Assembly (NCBI RefSeq): GCF_041596335.1
Contig: NZ_JBFHIT010000009.1
Span: 1-64,000 of the forward strand
Reading direction: 5' to 3'
Origin: Mangrovibacterium sp041596335
Lineage (GTDB): Bacteria; Bacteroidota; Bacteroidia; Bacteroidales; Prolixibacteraceae
DNA: 64,000 nt
Part shown: positions 59,572 to 64,000 of the stretch, piece by piece
Layout: every line of letters starts with the position of its first letter
How positions within the stretch are numbered: position 1 is the stretch's first letter
Program-made: the position numbers and the translations under genes
The notes under the pieces: model-generated
What the model saw: the letters and a program-made list of their open reading frames with translations, nothing else
Databases searched by the model: none
What the model was told of the DNA's origin: nothing

Positions 59572-61761
59572 ATGGATAAAAGAATAGAAAAAGCTTGGGG
59601 CGCTTTACTCGAAGCATGTCGCGTAAACTTAAACCACAAGGAGTTAGAGCAAGTTACGCGGGCATTTGAATACGCATACGATATTTTGGGTGAACGTACG
59701 TGGTCATCAGGCGAAGTAATTATTGTTCACTCGCTGGAAGTCGCGCAGGTGGTGGCGGAAGAAATCGGGCTTGGCGTCGATTCAGTAACTGCGGGTTTAC
59801 TGCATAATGTTCCATATGAAGATGTTCCCCGACGTCCGGGAATAAAAGAGATTGAGACCCGTTTCGGGCCGTTTGTTGGCGGAATCCTGGAAGGGATGGC
59901 AAAAATTAATGCCTTGGGAACAGACACTGTTGATTTGCACTCGGAGAATTACCGAAAACTAATGCTGGCTCTGGCTGGCGATGTTCGGGTAATTCTGGTC
60001 AAAATCGCGGATCGCTTGCACGTTATGAGACATCTGGACAACTATCCTGCGGATGTGCAATCCAAAATTTCAGTTGAAACGTCCCACCTGTATGCGCCAC
60101 TGGCTCACCGGTTAGGGTTGTATTACGTCAACTCTGAGCTGCTGGATTTATGCTTGAAATACATTACTCCGGAGGCTTATTATCACGTTTCAGAACGCTT
60201 GCAGGAGTCGGAACTTGAACGAAAGAATTTTGTTGCTGAATTTGTCAAACCGATTGAAGAAAAGCTGAAAGCAAAAGGCTTCAAGTTTGAAATGAAAGCA
60301 CGTACTAAAGCCATTAATTCCATCTGGAATAAAATGAGCAAACAGGCTGTGGCTTTTGATGAAGTCTTTGACATATTTGCAATTCGGGTGATTCTCGATT
60401 CAAATAAGGAAACAGAGAAATCGGATTGTTGGCAGGTCTATTCAATTGTAACGGAAGAGTATCAGGCTAATCCTGAGCGAATGCGCGATTGGATTACTGT
60501 TCCCAAGTCAAATGGGTACGAAAGTTTACACGCCACCGTGTTGGGACCGCATAAAAAGTGGGTTGAAATTCAGATTCGAACTCGCCGAATGGATGAGATT
60601 GCAGAGAAAGGGTTAGCCGCGCACTGGAAATATAAAGGTGGATCTGCTTCCATGGAAATGGAGAAATGGTTGGCTAGTGTTCGTGAAATTCTCGAAAATC
60701 CGGAGTTAAACGTTGTGGATTTTATCGACGAATTCAATACCAATATTTATAATGAAGAAATTTTTGTTTTTACGCCCAAAGGCGATTTGAGAAGGCTTCC
60801 GGCAGGAGCGACTTTGCTTGACTTTGCCTACGAAATTCATTCGGTTGTTGGAGATCACTGTGTTGGTGGTATGGTCGATGGCAAAAAAGTTACGCTTAAG
60901 TACAAACTGAAGAATGGCGAACAAATTTCAATTGACACTTCGAATAATCAAAAACCAAAATTAGATTGGTTAGATATTGCCATTACTAGTAAGGCTAAGA
61001 ACCGGATTAAATCCAGTTTGAACGAAGAGCGTAAACGCGAGGCCGAAAACGGCAAGGAAATTTTAACGCGAAAGTTGAAAAACTGGAAAATCGATTACAA
61101 CGATGAACTCATTCGCATCTTGCTAAAACACTACCAGTTAAAGCTAGCCCAGGATTTTTATTATAATATCTCGACCGGAAAAATTGATACGCTCGATATC
61201 AAAGAAGTAATAACAGCTAAGGATGAGGCCGATCACTCGGTCAAGCATAAGTTGGAAGATTCTTTGCCAAACGAGCAGGTCAAGGAATTGGAATTTACCG
61301 GAGGCGACGATTATCTGATTATCGACAATAATCTTAAAAACGTCAACCATAAACTGGCACAGTGTTGTAATCCTATTTTTGGTGACGACATTTTCGGTTT
61401 TGTTACAATTAGTGAGGGCATCAAAATTCATCGGCGTACTTGCCCAAATGCCCGTCAGATGTTCGAGCGGTATCCGTATCGAATTATACCGGCAAAATGG
61501 CGGGAGTCTGATAAACGATCATCATTTCAGGCAACAATCCGGTTGTCGGGAACGGACGACGTTGGAATCGTGGCGCAAATTTCGCATGTTATCTCGAAAG
61601 ATATTGGCGTCTCGATGCGTTCAATCAATATTGATTCCCTGAATGGCGAATTTGAAGGAACTTTGCGCGTGTATGTGAACAACCTCGATCACTTGGACTT
61701 CCTGATGCGTAAACTTCAACATATCAAAGGAATTCAGCACGTTTCGCGCGCCGATACCTAA
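59572..61761 (+). CDS. RelA/SpoT family (p)ppGpp synthetase with altered HD hydrolase motif
   Basis: From ATG 59572 the protein has 729 residues: HD domain (about 25-180), synthetase (about 235-355), TGS (EIFVFTPKGDLRRLPAGATLLDFAYEIH) and a C-terminal ACT domain. In the HD domain His53 and Asp147 are kept but the HD pair is HN (His78-Asn79) in LLHNVPYEDV, with one extra residue before ED, so hydrolysis is probably lost. The synthetase has YKSNGYESLH-type motifs, PKSNGYESLH at 311-320, and a basic RMRD (303-306) in place of RxKD. It may be a mainly synthetic second RSH enzyme. An in-frame ATG at 59542 lies inside the terminator and is unlikely. Confidence 0.85.
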   Translation: MDKRIEKAWGALLEACRVNLNHKELEQVTRAFEYAYDILGERTWSSGEVIIVHSLEVAQVVAEEIGLGVDSVTAGLLHNVPYEDVPRRPGIKEIETRFGPFVGGILEGMAKINALGTDTVDLHSENYRKLMLALAGDVRVILVKIADRLHVMRHLDNYPADVQSKISVETSHLYAPLAHRLGLYYVNSELLDLCLKYITPEAYYHVSERLQESELERKNFVAEFVKPIEEKLKAKGFKFEMKARTKAINSIWNKMSKQAVAFDEVFDIFAIRVILDSNKETEKSDCWQVYSIVTEEYQANPERMRDWITVPKSNGYESLHATVLGPHKKWVEIQIRTRRMDEIAEKGLAAHWKYKGGSASMEMEKWLASVREILENPELNVVDFIDEFNTNIYNEEIFVFTPKGDLRRLPAGATLLDFAYEIHSVVGDHCVGGMVDGKKVTLKYKLKNGEQISIDTSNNQKPKLDWLDIAITSKAKNRIKSSLNEERKREAENGKEILTRKLKNWKIDYNDELIRILLKHYQLKLAQDFYYNISTGKIDTLDIKEVITAKDEADHSVKHKLEDSLPNEQVKELEFTGGDDYLIIDNNLKNVNHKLAQCCNPIFGDDIFGFVTISEGIKIHRRTCPNARQMFERYPYRIIPAKWRESDKRSSFQATIRLSGTDDVGIVAQISHVISKDIGVSMRSINIDSLNGEFEGTLRVYVNNLDHLDFLMRKLQHIKGIQHVSRADT

Positions 61762-61824
61762 AAGTTTAAACCGCTATTTTAACAATTGTTCCGGGGAGGG
61801 CAGTTGTTAAAAGGTGTTAATGTG

Positions 61825-61838
61825 TATCGTGCACGATA
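61825..61838. promoter_or_regulatory. OhrR-type operator 1
   Basis: TATCGTGCACGATA is a perfect 14-base palindrome 60 bases upstream of the ohr start. It shares the form TATCG-N4-CGATA with a second site 31 bases on. Confidence 0.65.
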
Positions 61839-61855
61839 TAATATTTGTGTGTTTG

Positions 61856-61869
61856 TATCGCGAACGATA
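61856..61869. promoter_or_regulatory. OhrR-type operator 2
   Basis: TATCGCGAACGATA repeats the TATCG-N4-CGATA form, 31 bases (three helical turns) from the first site and 15 bases before ohr. A MarR-family OhrR gene is two genes downstream, so autoregulation of the operon is the natural reading. Confidence 0.65.
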
Positions 61870-61884
61870 TAAAATAATGAAGAT

Positions 61885-62316
61885 ATGTATTCAACAAAAG
61901 TAAAAGCAACAGGCGGCCGTAATGGCGAGGTTAAAAGTGAAGATGGTGTGCTCGACCTGACGATCAGGATACCGAAAGAAATGGGAGGGCCGGGAGGATC
62001 GCACACGAATCCGGAACAGTTATTTGCCGCGGGCTACGCTGCATGTTTCGACAGTGCGCTTCAGTTAATGATTTTGAAAGAAGGATTGAAACGAAAAGAA
62101 TCGTCGGTCGTAGCAACGGTAGACCTCAATCGGAACGGACAAGATTTTGATTTAAGTGTGAAATTATCGGTTGAGATTAAAGATGTTGATTTTGAAACAG
62201 CCAGAATGTTGGTCGCCAAGGCTCATGCTACCTGTCCATACTCGAAGGCAACAAAAGGAAATATCCCGGTTGAAATAACCGTAGTAGAAAATTCGATGAC
62301 AGAAATAGGATCATAA
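61885..62316 (+). CDS. ohr: Organic hydroperoxide resistance protein (Ohr/OsmC family)
   Basis: The 143-residue protein reduces organic hydroperoxides. Its two reactive cysteines are Cys54 in GYAACFDSAL and Cys117 in HATCPYSKATKGN, and NPEQLFAAGYAA is typical of Ohr as opposed to OsmC. It is the first gene of an ohr-gpx-ohrR operon and has two matching palindromic operators at 61825-61869. Confidence 0.93.
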   Translation: MYSTKVKATGGRNGEVKSEDGVLDLTIRIPKEMGGPGGSHTNPEQLFAAGYAACFDSALQLMILKEGLKRKESSVVATVDLNRNGQDFDLSVKLSVEIKDVDFETARMLVAKAHATCPYSKATKGNIPVEITVVENSMTEIGS

Positions 62317-62340
62317 ACGGCACTTAAAAACAGGATTTGT

Positions 62341-62817
62341 ATGGAAACAATTTATGAGTTTAGCGCAAAATCTCTTCAAGGTAAGGAGGTTGATTTTAGC
62401 GAATTTAAAGGGAAAGTGGTCGTGGTGGTAAACACCGCCAGCAAGTGCGGCTTTACGCCACAATATGCTTCCTTGGAACAGTTATATCAGAAATACAAAG
62501 AGCAGGGATTGGTGATTTTGGGATTTCCATGCAATCAGTTTGGTAATCAGGAGCCTGGTTCGTCAAAAGATATTGAAAAGGGTTGTGCCATAAATTATGG
62601 CGTTTCTTTCCGGATGTTCGAGAAAATTGATGTGAATGGTAAAAATCAGCATCCGCTGTATCGCTTTCTAAAAGATAAACAATCCGGCCTGTTGGGCAGT
62701 AGAATCAAGTGGAATTTTACCAAGTTTCTGATCGATCGGAACGGCATTCCGGTAAAGCGATTCGCGCCGATTACTAATCCCTCTAAAATGGAACAGGATA
62801 TTCTGGAATTGCTTTAA
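62341..62817 (+). CDS. Glutathione peroxidase family protein (cytoplasmic, thioredoxin-dependent type)
   Basis: The 158-residue enzyme has no signal peptide. Peroxidatic Cys36 (NTASKCGFTPQY), Cys64 (FPCNQF) and likely resolving Cys82 (EKGCAINYGVSF) are present. Compared with the exported paralogue at 56360-56899, the FPCNQF Cys is retained. It lies 24 bases after ohr, so it shares the peroxide-responsive operators. Confidence 0.9.
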   Translation: METIYEFSAKSLQGKEVDFSEFKGKVVVVVNTASKCGFTPQYASLEQLYQKYKEQGLVILGFPCNQFGNQEPGSSKDIEKGCAINYGVSFRMFEKIDVNGKNQHPLYRFLKDKQSGLLGSRIKWNFTKFLIDRNGIPVKRFAPITNPSKMEQDILELL

Positions 62818-62832
62818 AAAAGAATTAATATT

Positions 62833-62857
62833 GCAGGTAGTACAACTAACTACCTGC
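62833..62857 (+). other. Inverted repeat between gpx and ohrR
   Basis: GCAGGTAGT (62833-62841) and ACTACCTGC (62849-62857) form a 9-bp stem with a seven-base loop, 13 bases before ohrR. The T-tract is weak. It may attenuate transcription into ohrR or act as an operator. Confidence 0.5.
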
Positions 62858-62870
62858 TAATTTTCGTTTC

Positions 62871-63293
62871 ATGGAACAACTAAAGCTCGACAATCAATTG
62901 TGTTTCCCGTTTTATTCACTTTCGCGACTGATTGTTCGCAAATATCAGCCGTATTTGGACGAATTGGAAATTACTTACCCGCAATATCTTGTGTTGTTGG
63001 TTCTGTGGGAGTCTGATGCAATGCCGGTGAACGATATTGCCAAAAGATTGATTTTACAAACGAACACGGTTACACCTTTGTTGAAACGAATGGAATCGCA
63101 GGGCATTGTTGTTCGTGACAAATCGGAAGACGACGAGCGAAAAGTAATCGTTAAACTCACCGAAAAAGGGAAAAAAATGGAGCTTGTAGCAGCCGAAATT
63201 CCAGCGAAAATGGCTGGTGGGATGAACATGAGCGCCGATGAGCTAAAAAATCTGCACAGCACCCTTTACCGTTTAATCGATCAGTTGAAATAG
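62871..63293 (+). CDS. ohrR: OhrR-type MarR-family peroxide sensor
   Basis: The 140-residue winged-helix protein matches OhrR: the redox Cys11 in LDNQLCFPFYS, corresponding to Cys15 of Bacillus subtilis OhrR, and TYPQYLVLLVLW, then the recognition helix NTVTPLLKRMESQGIV and wing RDKSEDDERKVIVKLTEKG. Oxidation of the Cys by organic peroxides releases it from DNA. It is the last gene of the ohr operon, which bears two matching palindromes. Confidence 0.92.
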   Translation: MEQLKLDNQLCFPFYSLSRLIVRKYQPYLDELEITYPQYLVLLVLWESDAMPVNDIAKRLILQTNTVTPLLKRMESQGIVVRDKSEDDERKVIVKLTEKGKKMELVAAEIPAKMAGGMNMSADELKNLHSTLYRLIDQLK

Positions 63294-63371
63294 TCGCAGT
63301 GATTTGTATTCACCACCTCATTTTTTAATCGAGTACCGCTATTTTGCCATTTTCGTTTGCCTTTTAGTGTG

Positions 63372-63968
63372 CTACTCCCGAAACCATTCCGTTTTATCTT
63401 CTGCCGGGATTCGCATTCGTGGCGGGCGTTTGAAATTCTCATCTGCTTCACCCAAAATGAAAAAACCAACTGGTTCGTCTTCGGGCTCCAATCCCAGAAA
63501 AATACGTGTTTGCATGGAGTAACAGATCGCACCGGTGCTCAGGTAACCGGCAATTCCGTAAGCTTCCAGGCTCAGGTAAATATTTTCGACAGCACAAGCG
63601 ACCGATGCTAAATCTTCTTGCTTTGGAAAGCGTTTATACGGATCGCGTTTGGCGATTACCGCGATTATGTGCGAAACCCGCTTGTGTTTTTCAGAATAAG
63701 CGTCATATTTAAGATCAGCGAACTTCTCAGCCGGCGTTATTTCCTTATAAACACGTTGCTGAAACGCAAAAAAACGTTTTACGGCATCGCTGGCAAAAAC
63801 CTTAAAATGCCAGGCTTGAACCAACCCATGCGATGGTGCCCAACTGGCATTTACAAGCAATTTTTCGATCACAGAATCATCAATCAAACTTCCTTCTTTC
63901 AGTCCATTTACAAAGGTCGATTTTCTGTTTCTAATCCACTTCTCAATATTTTCCGCCGTTGTCTCCAT
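63372..63968 (-). CDS. Nitroreductase family protein
   Basis: The 198-residue flavoprotein has nitroreductase motifs: RNRKSTF, LLVNASWAPSHGLVQAWHF, ACAVENIYLSLEAYGIAGY and LGLEPEDEPVGFFILGEAD. It reduces nitro compounds, quinones or flavins with NAD(P)H; substrate unknown. It converges with ohrR. Its start lies 31 bases from the window end, so the promoter lies outside or at the edge. Confidence 0.86.
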   Translation of the reverse strand: METTAENIEKWIRNRKSTFVNGLKEGSLIDDSVIEKLLVNASWAPSHGLVQAWHFKVFASDAVKRFFAFQQRVYKEITPAEKFADLKYDAYSEKHKRVSHIIAVIAKRDPYKRFPKQEDLASVACAVENIYLSLEAYGIAGYLSTGAICYSMQTRIFLGLEPEDEPVGFFILGEADENFKRPPRMRIPAEDKTEWFRE

Positions 63969-64000
63969 TGTTTTATAGTTTTGAATTTAGAGGAAGGAAC

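Overview
The window is chromosomal DNA of a Bacteroidota bacterium. The evidence is the set of promoter-like sites of the form TTTG-N19-TAnnTTTG (seen upstream of the genes at 261, 631, 7555 and 45636), weak Shine-Dalgarno sequences, and lineage-typical genes: a long NusB, a BatA-type membrane protein, DUF4159, DUF1573 and GG-leader peptide genes, a TonB-type protein, a BamA-like barrel and a DPP-IV-type S9 peptidase. The mix resembles Bacteroidales/Marinilabiliales, but placement below phylum is only an impression. There are no rRNA or tRNA genes, CRISPR arrays, transposases or prophage genes.

Layout. 1-5025: the start of rpsA, rfbD, a phosphohexomutase and a PHP-domain lipoprotein. 5026-5640: a gap holding a 116-bp copy of part of the phosphohexomutase gene beside the last 41 codons of a lost M13 peptidase gene. 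5641-13448: guaA, a C-terminal processing protease, the pnuC/nadR-kinase pair, the overlapping cysteine pair cysK-SAT and an RlmL-like methyltransferase. 13846-19567: the most unusual locus, with a membrane protein carrying four anti-sigma-like units and TPRs, an unannotated 43-residue Gly-Gly leader peptide gene, a TPR-CHAT protease predicted to be periplasmic, and an ECF sigma factor. 20095-28153: TonB-like protein, Omp85-family barrel, S9 peptidase, SNF2 helicase. 28551-34352: NfnAB-type flavoproteins, a dihydroorotate-dehydrogenase-like protein and a five-LysM protein. 34413-44985: rocD, a BatA-like protein, a CarH-type MerR regulator, YciI, msrA, a three-gene operon (DUF4159, flavodoxin-like, VTT), a trans-sulfuration-type PLP enzyme, rsmE and sixA-like. 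45049-54616: a phosphoesterase, the satD-DUF3307 pair behind an array of inverted half-sites, then a long leftward housekeeping run (PLD-like, prmA, djlA-like, coaE, ybbR-like, yajC, DUF1573, nusB, rhomboid, threonine aldolase). 54838-63968: photolyase, two glutathione peroxidases, dnaX with an A11 slippery run, ferritin, a RelA/SpoT enzyme with an altered HD motif, the ohr-gpx-ohrR peroxide operon and a nitroreductase.

How genes work together. cysK and the serine acetyltransferase would make cysteine, and the acetyltransferase ends in the Ile known to dock into CysK. pnuC and the kinase import and phosphorylate nicotinamide riboside. ohr, gpx and ohrR form an organic-peroxide defence unit with two matching operators. 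ECF sigma, anti-sigma-like membrane protein, CHAT protease and Gly-Gly peptide could be one envelope-signalling unit; this is inference from adjacency and domain content only. All calls come from reading the sequence; no searches were run.
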